Positions 1 through 8,481 of a DNA stretch of 64,000 nucleotides are shown in pieces. Positions within the stretch are counted from its first letter, which is position 1. Each line of letters begins with the position of its first letter. The DNA is from Cellulomonas wangsupingiae. Its GTDB lineage: Bacteria; Actinomycetota; Actinomycetes; Actinomycetales; Cellulomonadaceae. The stretch spans positions 248,001 to 312,000 of the forward strand of contig NZ_CP101989.1 in assembly GCF_024508275.1 (NCBI RefSeq), given 5' to 3'. The translations under genes were made by a program, and so were the position numbers. Below the pieces are notes generated by a model. It was given only the letters and a program-made list of their open reading frames with translations. It was not told the DNA's origin and ran no database searches.

Positions 1-1
1 G

Positions 2-3000
2 ACGGTCCACCTCGCAGCTGCCCTCGTCGCGCCCGTGCTCTTCCGCTGGTGGGGGCGACGTGCGTTTTGGGCGCTCGCGCTGCCCCCCGCGTCGGCCGCG
101 GCGTGGGCGCTGTCGTGGACAGGCGAGGTGCAGGCGGGTCGGGGGCCGGCGCAGAGCGTCGAGTGGATCCCCGCGCTCGGGCTCGAGCTGAGCTTCCGGC
201 TGGACACCCTGTCGTGGCTGATGACCCTGGTCGTCGGCGGCGTCGGTGCGCTGGTCCTCGTGTACTGCGCGGCGTACTTCTCGCCGACGGCGTCCGGGCT
301 CGGCCGCTTCGGCGGCGTGTTCACCGCGTTCGCGGGCTCCATGCTCGGTCTGGTCACGGCCGACGACATGCTCCTGATGTTCGTGTTCTGGGAGCTGACG
401 ACGGTCACGTCGTACCTGCTAATCGGGCACTACGCCGACCGCAAGGCGAGCCGTCGCGCCGCCATGCAGGCGATCATCGTGACGACCGCGGGCGGTCTGG
501 CGATGCTCGTCGGCGTCGTCATCCTCGGGCACGCGGCGGGCAGCTACTCGATGTCCGCGCTGATGGCGGACCCGCCCGCGGCGTCGGGCGTCGTGGTGGC
601 CGCCGTGGTGTGCCTGCTCGCCGGGGCGGCCACCAAGTCCGCGCTGATCCCGTTCCACTTCTGGCTGCCGGCCGCCATGGCCGCGCCGACGCCCGTCAGC
701 GCGTACCTGCACGCCGCCGCGATGGTGAAGGCCGGCGTGTACCTGGTCGCCCGCTTCGCTCCCGCGTACGCCGACCTGCCCGTGTGGCGCTGGACCATCG
801 TCGTGCTCGGCTGCGGGACGCTCGTGCTCGGCGGGTACCGCGCGCTGCGGCAGCACGACCTCAAGCTCATCCTGGCGTTCGGCACCGTCAGCCAGCTCGG
901 CCTGATCATCCTGCTCGTCGGCCTCGGCACGCAGGCCACCGCCCTGGCGGGCCTGGCCATGCTCGGCGCGCACGCGATGTTCAAGGCGGCCCTGTTCCTC
1001 GTCGTCGGCACCGTCGACGTCGCGTGCGGCACGCGTGACCTGCGACGCCTGTCGGGCGTCGGCCGGCGCCTGCCGTGGACCGCGGCCGCCGGTGGGCTCG
1101 CGGTCGCGTCGATGATCGGCCTGCCGCCGTTCGCCGGGTACGTCGCGAAGGAGGCGGGGCTCGAGGGCGTCGCCCACCTCGAGGACGGTGCCGTCGGGTG
1201 GATCGTGCTCGCCGCCGTCGTCGTGGGCTCCGCGCTGACCGTCGCGTACGGCCTGCGGCTGTGGTGGGGGGCGTTCGCCACCAAGGGCGCGCTGGTGCCG
1301 CAGTCCAAGACCCAGGACTCCGAGGGCGTGGCGACGACGACGTCGCTGGCGGCCGGCGGCGACGAGTCGGTCGAGCCTGCGCCGGTGACGCGCCCGTCGT
1401 TCCTGCTGACGGCGCCCGCGCTCGTGCTGTCGTTCCTCGGGCTGGCGGTGGCGGTGCTGCCGCAGCTCGGTGAGCACCTGCTGTCGCCGTACGCGGCGAC
1501 GTACCCGACCGGTGAGCCCGGGCACCTGCTGCTGTGGGGCGGGTTCGGGCTGGTGCTGTGGCTGACGGTCGGCATCCTGGGTGTCGGCGGGCTGCTGTTC
1601 CTCGCCCGTGACAAGGTCGAGCGCTGGCAGGCGCGCGCGCCGCACGTCTTCGAGGCGGACCTGACGTACCGCCGGTTCATGCGCAAGCTCGACGACCTGG
1701 CGGCCGACGTCACGGCCGTCACGCAGCGCGGCTCGCTGCCCCTGTACCTCGGCATGATCCTCGTGGCGTGGGTCGCGGCCGTCGGCGGCGCCCTGCTGAC
1801 GGGCACGAGCCTGCCGCGCGAGGTCCGCCCGTGGGACTACGCCGCGCAGACCGTCTTCGCCGCGGTGACGATCGTCGCGTCGATCCTCGTGGCCCGGGCG
1901 CGACGGCGCCTCAAGGCCGTGATCCTCGCCGGCATCAGCGGCTACGCGATCGCCGGCATGTTCCTGCTGTACGGCGCGCCGGACCTGGCGGTCACGCAGG
2001 TGCTGGTGGAGACGGTCACGCTCGTGGTCTTCGTCCTCGTGCTGCGCCGCCTGCCCCCGTACTTCTCCGACCGGCCGCTGGCGACGTCCCGCTGGGTGCG
2101 CCTGGCCGTCGCGCTGGCCGTCGGCCTCGTGGTGGCGGGCGTCGCGCTCGTCGCGCCGTCGGCCCGCGTGCACGCCCCGGTCTCCGCGGACTTCGCGACG
2201 GAGGCCTACGAGTTCGGGGGCGGGAAGAACATCGTCAACGTGACCCTCGTCGACATCCGCGCGTGGGACACGATGGGCGAGATCTCGGTGCTGCTCGTGG
2301 CGGCGACGGGTGTCGCGTCGCTGGTCTTCCTCTCGGCCCGCGGCGGACGCATCTTCCGGGAGCGGGAGGCACCCGCCGACCGCGCCGTCTGGGGCGGCAG
2401 CCCGGACCCGATGGCGCGGCTGCGTCGTCCGCAGGTGGACGCCGGCGCCACGGACGGTGACGAGCCGGACGTCCCCACGGACGGGCGTCGGCCCGCACCG
2501 GTGACCCCCGCCGGCGGCACCGCGCGGCCCGGGTCACGCGCGCGGGAGTGGCTGCGCGCCGGGCGCACCGTCGCGCCGCAGCGACGCTCGGTGATCTTCG
2601 AGGTCGTCGTGCGGCTGCTGTTCCACACGATGATCGTGTACTCCGCGTTCCTCCTGTTCAGCGGGCACAACCAGCCCGGCGGCGGCTTCGCGGCGGGGCT
2701 CGTCACGGGCATCGCGCTGGCCGTGCGCTACCTCGCCGGCGGCCGCTACGAGCTGGGGGAGGCGGCACCCGTGCAGCCCGGTGTGCTGCTGGGCACCGGC
2801 CTGTTCCTCTCGGCCGGTGCCGGGATGGCGGCGCTGCTCGTCGGCGGCAACGTGCTGGAGTCCTGGATCCTGGAGTTCCAGCTGCCGATCTGGGGTGACG
2901 TCAAGCTCGTGACGAGCCTGTTCTTCGACGTCGGGGTCTACCTCGTCGTCGTGGGGCTGGTGCTGGACATCCTGCGGAGCCTCGGCGCGGAGATCGACCG

Positions 3001-3133
3001 TCGCGCCGAGTCCGGCGAGGACGACGTGCCGGACTCCGCGGTCAGCGGTGACGACACCGCCGTGCTCGCGCGCGGCATGTCCTCCACGGGGCACGCGCCC
3101 GGCGGGCCGCGCGACGAGGGGGTGGCACCGTGA
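2..3133 (+). CDS. mrpA: Mrp Na+/H+ antiporter subunit A with fused MrpB domain, 5' end outside window
   Basis: Large membrane subunit of the multisubunit Mrp cation/proton antiporter, homologous to the NuoL/NuoN proton-pumping subunits of complex I. The frame is open from base 2 (TVHLAAALVAPV...), so the true start is left of the window; the GTG at 35 is internal. The antiporter core shows a membrane glutamate in FVFWELTTVTSYLL and lysines in AATKSALIPFHFWLP and AAMVKAGVYL. A DUF4040-like stretch lies around residues 570-720. From about residue 860 the chain turns into an MrpB-like module with the hallmark SGHNQPGGGF. No separate mrpB follows, so A and B are fused here, as is usual in actinobacteria. 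It overlaps mrpC by four bases (GTGA). Confidence 0.95.
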   Translation, partial: TVHLAAALVAPVLFRWWGRRAFWALALPPASAAAWALSWTGEVQAGRGPAQSVEWIPALGLELSFRLDTLSWLMTLVVGGVGALVLVYCAAYFSPTASGLGRFGGVFTAFAGSMLGLVTADDMLLMFVFWELTTVTSYLLIGHYADRKASRRAAMQAIIVTTAGGLAMLVGVVILGHAAGSYSMSALMADPPAASGVVVAAVVCLLAGAATKSALIPFHFWLPAAMAAPTPVSAYLHAAAMVKAGVYLVARFAPAYADLPVWRWTIVVLGCGTLVLGGYRALRQHDLKLILAFGTVSQLGLIILLVGLGTQATALAGLAMLGAHAMFKAALFLVVGTVDVACGTRDLRRLSGVGRRLPWTAAAGGLAVASMIGLPPFAGYVAKEAGLEGVAHLEDGAVGWIVLAAVVVGSALTVAYGLRLWWGAFATKGALVPQSKTQDSEGVATTTSLAAGGDESVEPAPVTRPSFLLTAPALVLSFLGLAVAVLPQLGEHLLSPYAATYPTGEPGHLLLWGGFGLVLWLTVGILGVGGLLFLARDKVERWQARAPHVFEADLTYRRFMRKLDDLAADVTAVTQRGSLPLYLGMILVAWVAAVGGALLTGTSLPREVRPWDYAAQTVFAAVTIVASILVARARRRLKAVILAGISGYAIAGMFLLYGAPDLAVTQVLVETVTLVVFVLVLRRLPPYFSDRPLATSRWVRLAVALAVGLVVAGVALVAPSARVHAPVSADFATEAYEFGGGKNIVNVTLVDIRAWDTMGEISVLLVAATGVASLVFLSARGGRIFREREAPADRAVWGGSPDPMARLRRPQVDAGATDGDEPDVPTDGRRPAPVTPAGGTARPGSRAREWLRAGRTVAPQRRSVIFEVVVRLLFHTMIVYSAFLLFSGHNQPGGGFAAGLVTGIALAVRYLAGGRYELGEAAPVQPGVLLGTGLFLSAGAGMAALLVGGNVLESWILEFQLPIWGDVKLVTSLFFDVGVYLVVVGLVLDILRSLGAEIDRRAESGEDDVPDSAVSGDDTAVLARGMSSTGHAPGGPRDEGVAP

Positions 3134-3672
3134 CCGACGTCGTCATGAGCCCCAACATCGTGTTCGTCGTGACGATCGCGGTGCTGTTCACCGTCGGGGT
3201 CTACCTGGTGCTCGAGCGCAGCCTGACGCGCATCCTGCTGGGGATCATCCTGCTCGGGAACGGCACGAACCTGCTGATCCTCGTCGCGGGGGGTGCCGCG
3301 GGCGCGCCACCGCTCATCGGGGTCGCGTCCGACCGGCCGATGAGCGACCCGCTGCCGCAGGCGCTCATCCTCACCGCCATCGTCATCACGCTCGGCCTGA
3401 CCGCGTTCCTGCTGGCCATGGCGTACCGGTCGTGGCAGCTGCACCGCCACGACGAGGTGCAGGACGACGTCGAGGACCGGCGCATCGCGCGTCTCGCGGC
3501 ACGCGACGAGCGCGCCTTCGAGGACGACGACACCGAGTCCGACGGCGAGTCGCTCGACGAGGAGGCCGCCACCGCCCGCGACGAGATGGACGAGGGCGAG
3601 GCGCTCGACGCCGCGCCGTCCGAACGGCCGCCACCGCACACCGACCACCGGCACGGGGAGGAGGGACGATGA
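3130..3672 (+). CDS. mrpC: Mrp antiporter subunit C
   Basis: NuoK-like small membrane subunit of the Mrp antiporter. The first ~110 residues hold three hydrophobic helices and the family signature LLGIILLGNGTNLLIL. The GTG start shares bases with the mrpA stop, and the stop overlaps the mrpD ATG. After the last helix a long charged tail (about residues 115-180, rich in Asp, Glu and Arg) roughly adds 60 residues to the usual ~115-aa subunit; its role is unknown. The call rests on the NuoK-like signature and the operon position. Confidence 0.93.
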   Translation: MTDVVMSPNIVFVVTIAVLFTVGVYLVLERSLTRILLGIILLGNGTNLLILVAGGAAGAPPLIGVASDRPMSDPLPQALILTAIVITLGLTAFLLAMAYRSWQLHRHDEVQDDVEDRRIARLAARDERAFEDDDTESDGESLDEEAATARDEMDEGEALDAAPSERPPPHTDHRHGEEGR

Positions 3673-5264
3673 CCGACTGGGGCTGGCTCGTCCCCCTGCC
3701 CGTGGTGCTGCCGCTGTCCGCCGCCGGGCTGGCGCTCGCGCTGTACCGCCGGCCGCGCCTGCAGCGCATCGTCACGCTCGTGACGCTGACGCTCGTCGCG
3801 ATCGTGTCGGGAGCGCTGCTCGTGCTGGCCGACGCGGGGCCGGTCGTCGTGGAGGTCGGCGACTGGGCCGCGCCCGTCGGCATCAACCTGGTCGCGGACC
3901 GCCTGTCGGCGCTGATGCTCACGGTGTCGTCCGTGGTGATCCTGTGCGTCCTGGTGTACTCCCTGGCGCAGGACCGGGAGGACGGCGAGCGGTTCGCGCC
4001 CATCTCGATCTTCCACCCGACGTACCTCGTGCTGTCCGCGGGCGTCGCGAACGCGTTCCTGTCGGGCGACCTGTTCAACATCTACGTCGGCTTCGAGATC
4101 CTGCTCGCCGCGTCGTACGTGCTCATCACGCTGTCGGGGACGACCGAGCGCATCCGCGCGGGCACGATCTACGTCGTCGTGGCGATCCTGTCGTCCGTGC
4201 TGTTCCTCGTGGCGATCGCCGCGGTGTACGCCGCGGTCGGCACGGTGAACCTCGCGCAGCTCGCGATCCGGCTCCCGGAGATCGACCCCGGCGTGCGGCT
4301 GGTGCTGCAGGCGATGCTGCTCATGGCGTTCGGCATCAAGGCCGCGGTGTTCCCCCTGTCGGCGTGGCTGCCGGACTCCTACCCGACGGCGCCCGCGCCG
4401 GTCACCGCGGTGTTCGCCGGCCTGCTCACCAAGGTGGGCGTGTACGCGATCATCCGCACGCAGACGCTGCTGTTCCCCGGCGGCCGGCTCGACGACATCC
4501 TCATGTGGGTGGCGCTGGCGACGATGGTCGTGGGGATCCTCGGCGCGGTCGCGCAGGACGACGTCAAACGTCTGCTGTCGTTCACGCTCGTCAGCCACAT
4601 CGGGTACATGGTGTTCGGTGTCGCCCTGGGCAGCGTGCACGGGTGGACGGCCGCGATCTACTACGTCGCGCACCACATCACCGTGCAGACGGCGCTGTTC
4701 CTGGTCGTGGGGCTCGTCGAACGGTTCGGCGGGACGACGTCGCTCGACCGGCTCGGTGGCCTGGCGAAGATGACGCCGGTGCTGGCGGTGCTGTTCTTCG
4801 TGCCCGCGATGAACCTCGGCGGCATCCCGCCGCTGTCCGGGTTCCTCGGCAAGGTGGGGCTCCTGGAGGCGGGCGTCGAGCTCGGCACCCCGACGGGGTA
4901 CGCCCTGGTCGTGGGATCCGTCGTGACGTCGCTGCTGACGCTGTACGCGCTGATCAAGGCGTGGAACAAGGCGTTCTGGCAGAGCCCGCCGGAGCCGCTG
5001 CCGGCCAACCACGTGCCCGCGCACATGGTCGTGCCGACCGCGGCGCTCGTGGTGTTCAGCCTGGCGCTCACCGTGTTCGCCGGCCCGTTGTACGCGTACA
5101 CGGGCCGCGCGGCGCAGTCGCTCGCCGACCGCCTGCCGTACATCGAGGCCGTCCTGCCCGACGGGCAGCGCGGCGAGGGCGAGTCGCAGCGCGCCGCGGA
5201 CGAGGGCGCCGACGACCCGGACGGGGCCGAGGCCGAGGACACGCGCATCGGGGGTGACGGATGA
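3669..5264 (+). CDS. mrpD: Mrp antiporter subunit D
   Basis: NuoM/N-like antiporter subunit, 531 aa, with about 14 membrane helices. The ATG at 3669 overlaps the mrpC stop; the in-frame upstream extension is a shadow of mrpC. Family features are NIYVGFEILLAASYVLI (membrane Glu), FGIKAAVFPLSAWLPDSYPTAP split around K and P residues, and LLTKVGVYAIIR. The C-terminal ~40 residues are acidic and hydrophilic. Together with MrpA this subunit is thought to carry the proton and cation paths. Confidence 0.94.
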   Translation: MTDWGWLVPLPVVLPLSAAGLALALYRRPRLQRIVTLVTLTLVAIVSGALLVLADAGPVVVEVGDWAAPVGINLVADRLSALMLTVSSVVILCVLVYSLAQDREDGERFAPISIFHPTYLVLSAGVANAFLSGDLFNIYVGFEILLAASYVLITLSGTTERIRAGTIYVVVAILSSVLFLVAIAAVYAAVGTVNLAQLAIRLPEIDPGVRLVLQAMLLMAFGIKAAVFPLSAWLPDSYPTAPAPVTAVFAGLLTKVGVYAIIRTQTLLFPGGRLDDILMWVALATMVVGILGAVAQDDVKRLLSFTLVSHIGYMVFGVALGSVHGWTAAIYYVAHHITVQTALFLVVGLVERFGGTTSLDRLGGLAKMTPVLAVLFFVPAMNLGGIPPLSGFLGKVGLLEAGVELGTPTGYALVVGSVVTSLLTLYALIKAWNKAFWQSPPEPLPANHVPAHMVVPTAALVVFSLALTVFAGPLYAYTGRAAQSLADRLPYIEAVLPDGQRGEGESQRAADEGADDPDGAEAEDTRIGGDG

Positions 5265-5836
5265 GCCTGCACCCGCGCCGGGCCGCCTGGCGCTTCCAGT
5301 GGGCGACGATCGCCTGGCTCACCGTCGTGTGGGTGCTGCTGTGGGGCGACGTGACCTGGGGGAACGTCGTCAACGGCGTCCTGCTGGGCCTGCTGGTGAC
5401 CCTGGGCCTGCGCATGACGCCCGTCGACTTCCACGGCCGCGTGCACCCCGGCGCGCTGGCCGTGCTCCTGGGCCGGTTCGTGTACGACCTGGTCCGGGCG
5501 TCGTTCGAGGTCAGCATCGTGGCGCTGCGGCCGCGGTACACGCCGCGCGGCGCCGTGATCTGCGTGCAGCTGCGCAGCCACTCCGACATCTACCTGACGA
5601 TGACGGCCGAGCTCGTCTCGCTCGTGCCCGGCTCGATCATCGTCGAGGCGCACCGGCTGACCGGCCGGCTGTACGTGCACGTGCTGGACGTCGAGACGAG
5701 CGGCGGCATCGAGAAGGCGCGGCAGAACGTCCTCGACCAGGAGGCGCGGGTGCTGCGGGCGCTCGCGTCCGACGACGAGCTGGAGGCGGCCGGCCTGGGA
5801 CGCGGCCTGCGCGCGGTGCAGGGGGTGGCGGGATGA
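5261..5836 (+). CDS. mrpE: Mrp antiporter subunit E
   Basis: MrpE family protein (MNHE), 191 aa. Two to three N-terminal helices are followed by a cytoplasmic part with the family segments RPRYTPRGAVI, SLVPGSIIVE and LYVHVLDVE. The ATG overlaps the mrpD stop (ATGA). The position between D and F is the canonical Mrp order. MrpE is needed for full antiport activity in characterised systems. Confidence 0.92.
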   Translation: MSLHPRRAAWRFQWATIAWLTVVWVLLWGDVTWGNVVNGVLLGLLVTLGLRMTPVDFHGRVHPGALAVLLGRFVYDLVRASFEVSIVALRPRYTPRGAVICVQLRSHSDIYLTMTAELVSLVPGSIIVEAHRLTGRLYVHVLDVETSGGIEKARQNVLDQEARVLRALASDDELEAAGLGRGLRAVQGVAG

Positions 5837-6372
5837 GCCCGTTCGACGTCGTCGTGGTGGCGTGCAGCGTGCTGCTCACCCTGGGCGCGGTGCTCGCGAT
5901 CGTGCGTGCCGAGAAGGGCCCGTCGATGCTCGACCGCACGATCGCGCTCGACATCGTCGTGACGACGATGATCGCCGGCATCGCGCTGTACGCGGCGTAC
6001 TTCCGCCGTGCGGACGTCGTGCCGCTGCTCGTCGTGCTCTCGCTCGTGGGCTTCGTCGGGTCGGTGACCGTCGCACGGTTCGCGGCCGTCGAGCCCGAGG
6101 GCGAGGGACGCGTGCGTACGCGCGAGGAGGTCGCGGCCGAGGAGGCCGAGAAGCGCCGCCTCGAGCAGGAGGAGGAGGAGTCGCGCCGCCGGCGGCGGCA
6201 CGCGGCGGAGAGCGAGGCGCTCGCCGCCGCGGACGGTGCCGGGGCGGCCGGGCCCGTGCCCGAGCCGCCGGCCGGGACCGACGAGCCCACGCCGCACGGC
6301 TCCCGCGCGACCGTCGAGCCGGAGCCCGACGACGAGCACCACGGCGGCCCGGCCGACGAGGAGACGCGATGA
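5833..6372 (+). CDS. mrpF: Mrp antiporter subunit F with long charged tail
   Basis: The first ~90 residues are the complete MrpF (MnhF) unit of three helices, with AIVRAEKGPSMLDRTIALDI and LSLVGFVGSVTVARF. The remaining ~90 residues are a highly charged extension: EEAEKRRLEQEEEESRRRRR, then an Ala/Pro-rich acidic end. The ordinary family length is near 90 aa, so the tail doubles the protein; part of it may form a coiled coil. Start ATG 5833 overlaps the mrpE stop, and the stop overlaps mrpG. Confidence 0.9.
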   Translation: MSPFDVVVVACSVLLTLGAVLAIVRAEKGPSMLDRTIALDIVVTTMIAGIALYAAYFRRADVVPLLVVLSLVGFVGSVTVARFAAVEPEGEGRVRTREEVAAEEAEKRRLEQEEEESRRRRRHAAESEALAAADGAGAAGPVPEPPAGTDEPTPHGSRATVEPEPDDEHHGGPADEETR

Positions 6373-6776
6373 CGCAGGAGTTCTGGACCACCCTCGCGGA
6401 CGCCGCCTCGATCGTCTGCCTGCTGGGGGGCGCGTTCTTCGCGTTCGCCGCGGGCGTCGGCGCGCTGCGCTTCCCGGACCTGCTGGCGCGCATGCACGCC
6501 GCGACGAAGCCGCAGGTCCTCGGCCTCATCCTCGTGCTCGTCGGCCTGGCGCTGCGGCTGCGGGAGGGCGGCGCGGTGTGGGCGCTCGTGCTCGTCGCGA
6601 TCTTCCAGATGCTGACCGCGCCGGTCGCGGCGCACATGGTCGGCCGGGCCGGCTTCCGCACCGGCAAGGTCCGCAACGACCTGCTGGTGGTCGACGAGCT
6701 GTCCCGCGACCTGGACGCGACGCGCCCCGGGGAGACGCTCCCGGACGGGACGCGCTCGGACCCGTCCGCCCGCTGA
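6369..6776 (+). CDS. mrpG: Mrp antiporter subunit G
   Basis: MnhG/PhaG family, 135 aa, last gene of the operon. It has three predicted helices and the signature ALRFPDLLARMHAATKP, followed by a short hydrophilic tail. The ATG overlaps the mrpF stop. The six genes are translationally coupled throughout and followed at once by a hairpin, so the complex is made from one transcript. Likely role: Na+ (or K+) extrusion, pH homeostasis and salt tolerance. Confidence 0.92.
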   Translation: MTQEFWTTLADAASIVCLLGGAFFAFAAGVGALRFPDLLARMHAATKPQVLGLILVLVGLALRLREGGAVWALVLVAIFQMLTAPVAAHMVGRAGFRTGKVRNDLLVVDELSRDLDATRPGETLPDGTRSDPSAR

Positions 6777-6782
6777 CGGGCC

Positions 6783-6808
6783 GGCCCCGGCGCCGCTGCG
6801 CCGGGGCC
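6783..6808. terminator. Hairpin terminator after mrpG
   Basis: Perfect 11-bp arms, GGCCCCGGCGC and GCGCCGGGGCC, around a CGCT loop, starting 7 bp after the mrpG stop. There is no T-tract, as is common in high-GC actinobacteria. It lies between convergent mrpG and the DUF4235 gene, so it may serve both strands. Confidence 0.8.
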
Positions 6809-6824
6809 CGTCCGTGTGCGGGGA

Positions 6825-7100
6825 CTAGCTGCTGCGGGCCGCGCGCCCGGCGAGCTTCGCGGCCCCCCGGGTCGCGAGCACGCGGGACAGCGAGACGGCC
6901 GCGCCGGTGATCGCGGCGGCGGTGGCGACCTCGCTGAACTTCACGTCCTCGGCCATGGAGTCGGCGGCGGGCGGCTTGTGCCCCCGGGTCTTCTCCCACA
7001 CCTTGTCGATGACCTTGTTGACCGCCCACACGGCCGCGAGCGCGACACCCGCGCCCACGATCTTCGCGACCATCGACTGCTTGTTGTTCTCGTCCGACAT
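6825..7100 (-). CDS. DUF4235 family small membrane protein
   Basis: A 91-aa protein starting MSDENNKQSMVAKIVG. A hydrophobic segment (AKIVGAGVALAAVWAVNKVI) is followed by VWEKTRG and a second weakly hydrophobic segment, EVATAAAITGAAVSLSRVLA, with a basic end. This is the standard actinobacterial DUF4235 layout; function unknown. The start is the ATG at 7100, because the longer frame upstream runs through the riboswitch. Convergent with the mrp operon. Confidence 0.85.
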   Translation of the reverse strand: MSDENNKQSMVAKIVGAGVALAAVWAVNKVIDKVWEKTRGHKPPAADSMAEDVKFSEVATAAAITGAAVSLSRVLATRGAAKLAGRAARSS

Positions 7101-7142
7101 GCGTGTGCCTTTCGTCGTCGCTTCCCCGGACGCTACCCGGCA

Positions 7143-7172
7143 TCGGACGATCGCACAGGTCGGGGATAGGAT
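7143..7172 (+). promoter_or_regulatory. Possible promoter of the thi operon
   Basis: TAGGAT at 7167-7172 resembles a -10 box, with a weak TCGGAC-like -35 18 bp upstream. Transcription would begin about 7179, just before the riboswitch. The position fits well but the boxes are weak. Confidence 0.35.
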
Positions 7173-7182
7173 CGCCGGTGAA

Positions 7183-7295
7183 CGACAGGGGAGCGTCGGA
7201 CGCCGGGCCCGTGAGGGTGCGGCGCGAGGACGCTGAGAGTGCGGACCACCGCAGACCCTCGAACCTGATCCGGGTGATACCGGCGTAGGGAGTCG
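7183..7295 (+). ncRNA. TPP riboswitch (THI element)
   Basis: Carries the diagnostic THI-box blocks in order: AGGGGAGCG, CGCTGAGAGTGCGG, GACCCTCGAACCTGATC, then CGGGTGATACCGGCGTAGGG. Outer CGAC (7183-7186) and GTCG (7292-7295) close P1. A variable P3-side arm with CGCCGGGCCC lies between. It precedes a thiamine ABC importer, the expected target: thiamine pyrophosphate binding should turn expression down. Confidence 0.95.
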
Positions 7296-7308
7296 GGCAT
7301 TCTCTCCT

Positions 7309-7350
7309 CCCGTGGTCGTCGTCCCGCCACCACGGGACGGCGACCACGGG
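7309..7350 (+). terminator. Long hairpin between TPP riboswitch and thiB, likely expression platform
   Basis: Arms at 7309-7326 and 7333-7350 (18 bp, one G.U pair) surround the loop CCACCA. The left arm overlaps CTCCTCC (about 7304-7310), which could pair with the thiB ribosome site GGAGGA at 7368-7373. The two pairings would compete, so this is a candidate on/off element. No T-tract follows. Confidence 0.6.
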
Positions 7351-7383
7351 ACCCCTCCGACGACGACGGAGGACGACCGCTTC

Positions 7384-8478
7384 ATGACCACCCCCCGCAC
7401 CACCCCACCCCTGCGCCGCGGCGCCGTCGCCGTCGCGGCCGGCTGCTCGCTCGTCGCCCTGACCGCCTGCTCCGCGATCGGCGGTGCGAACGCCGACGAC
7501 GAGGCGAGCGCCGCCGGCACCGTGACGCTCGTGACGCACGAGTCGTTCGGGCTGTCCGAAGGGCTGCTCGAGCAGTTCGAGGACGAGACCGGGCTGAGCG
7601 TCGAGATCGTGCAGCAGGCCGACGCGGGCGCGCTGGTCAACCAGCTCGTCCTGACCAAGGACGCGCCCCTGGGTGACCTCGTGTACGGCATCGACAACGC
7701 GTTCGCGTCGCGCGCGCTCGACGAGGGCGTCGTCGTGCCCGCCGACGTCACGGCGCCCGCGGGCGCCGACGCCGCGGCCCACGCGGTGCCCGGCGACGAC
7801 GACGGCGCGCTGACCGCGATCGATTTCGGCGACGTGTGCCTCAACATCGACACCGCCTGGTTCGCGGCGCAGGGCGTGCCCGAGCCGACGACCCTGGACT
7901 CCCTGCTCGACCCGGCGTACCGGGACCTGCTCGTCGTGCCCGACCCCGTGACGTCGTCGCCCGGCCTGGCGTTCCTGCTCGCGACCGTCGGCGCGTACGG
8001 CGAGGACGGCTGGGTCGACTACTGGGCGGGCCTGCGCGACAACGGGCTGCAGGTCGCCGACGGCTGGTCCGAGGCGTACTACACGGACTTCACGGCGGGC
8101 GGCGGCGACGGGCCGCGACCGGTCGTGCTGTCGTACGCCTCGTCCCCGCCGTTCACGGTGCCCGAGGGCGGCGACGAGCCCACCACGTGCGCGCTGCTCG
8201 ACACGTGCTTCCGCCAGGTCGAGTACGCGGGCGTGCTGGCCGGGGCCGCGAACCCCGAGGGTGCCGCGCAGCTCCTGGACTTCCTGCTGTCCGACGAGGT
8301 GCAGGCCGACATCCCCGTGTCGATGTACATGTACCCCGTGAGCTCGTCGGTCGACCTGCCGGACGAGTGGGCCCGGTGGGCGCCGCTGTCCGACGCGCCC
8401 TACTCGGTCGCCCCGGGCGACATCACCGAGCACCGCGAGCAGTGGCTGACCACCTGGTCCGACACGGTGATCGGCTGA
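7384..8478 (+). CDS. thiB: Thiamine ABC transporter substrate-binding lipoprotein
   Basis: A 364-aa periplasmic-type binding protein. A basic N-terminus and hydrophobic stretch end in the lipobox LTAC, giving lipidated Cys29. The body follows the ThiB/Fe-binding-like fold: TVTLVTHESFGLSEGLLEQF, PLGDLVYGIDNAFASRALDE, and DFGDVCLNIDTAWF. ATG 7384 is chosen because GGAGGA lies 10 bases upstream; the extra upstream frame is leader. Stop is 3 bases before thiP. It delivers thiamine (or a phosphate ester) to ThiPQ and is controlled by the upstream TPP element. Confidence 0.92.
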   Translation: MTTPRTTPPLRRGAVAVAAGCSLVALTACSAIGGANADDEASAAGTVTLVTHESFGLSEGLLEQFEDETGLSVEIVQQADAGALVNQLVLTKDAPLGDLVYGIDNAFASRALDEGVVVPADVTAPAGADAAAHAVPGDDDGALTAIDFGDVCLNIDTAWFAAQGVPEPTTLDSLLDPAYRDLLVVPDPVTSSPGLAFLLATVGAYGEDGWVDYWAGLRDNGLQVADGWSEAYYTDFTAGGGDGPRPVVLSYASSPPFTVPEGGDEPTTCALLDTCFRQVEYAGVLAGAANPEGAAQLLDFLLSDEVQADIPVSMYMYPVSSSVDLPDEWARWAPLSDAPYSVAPGDITEHREQWLTTWSDTVIG

Positions 8479-8481
8479 CGC

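Noticed and set aside
419..2173. Long open frame antisense to mrpA
   Set aside because: Arg/His/Gln-rich text typical of a high-GC shadow frame; no motifs; mrpA is certain.
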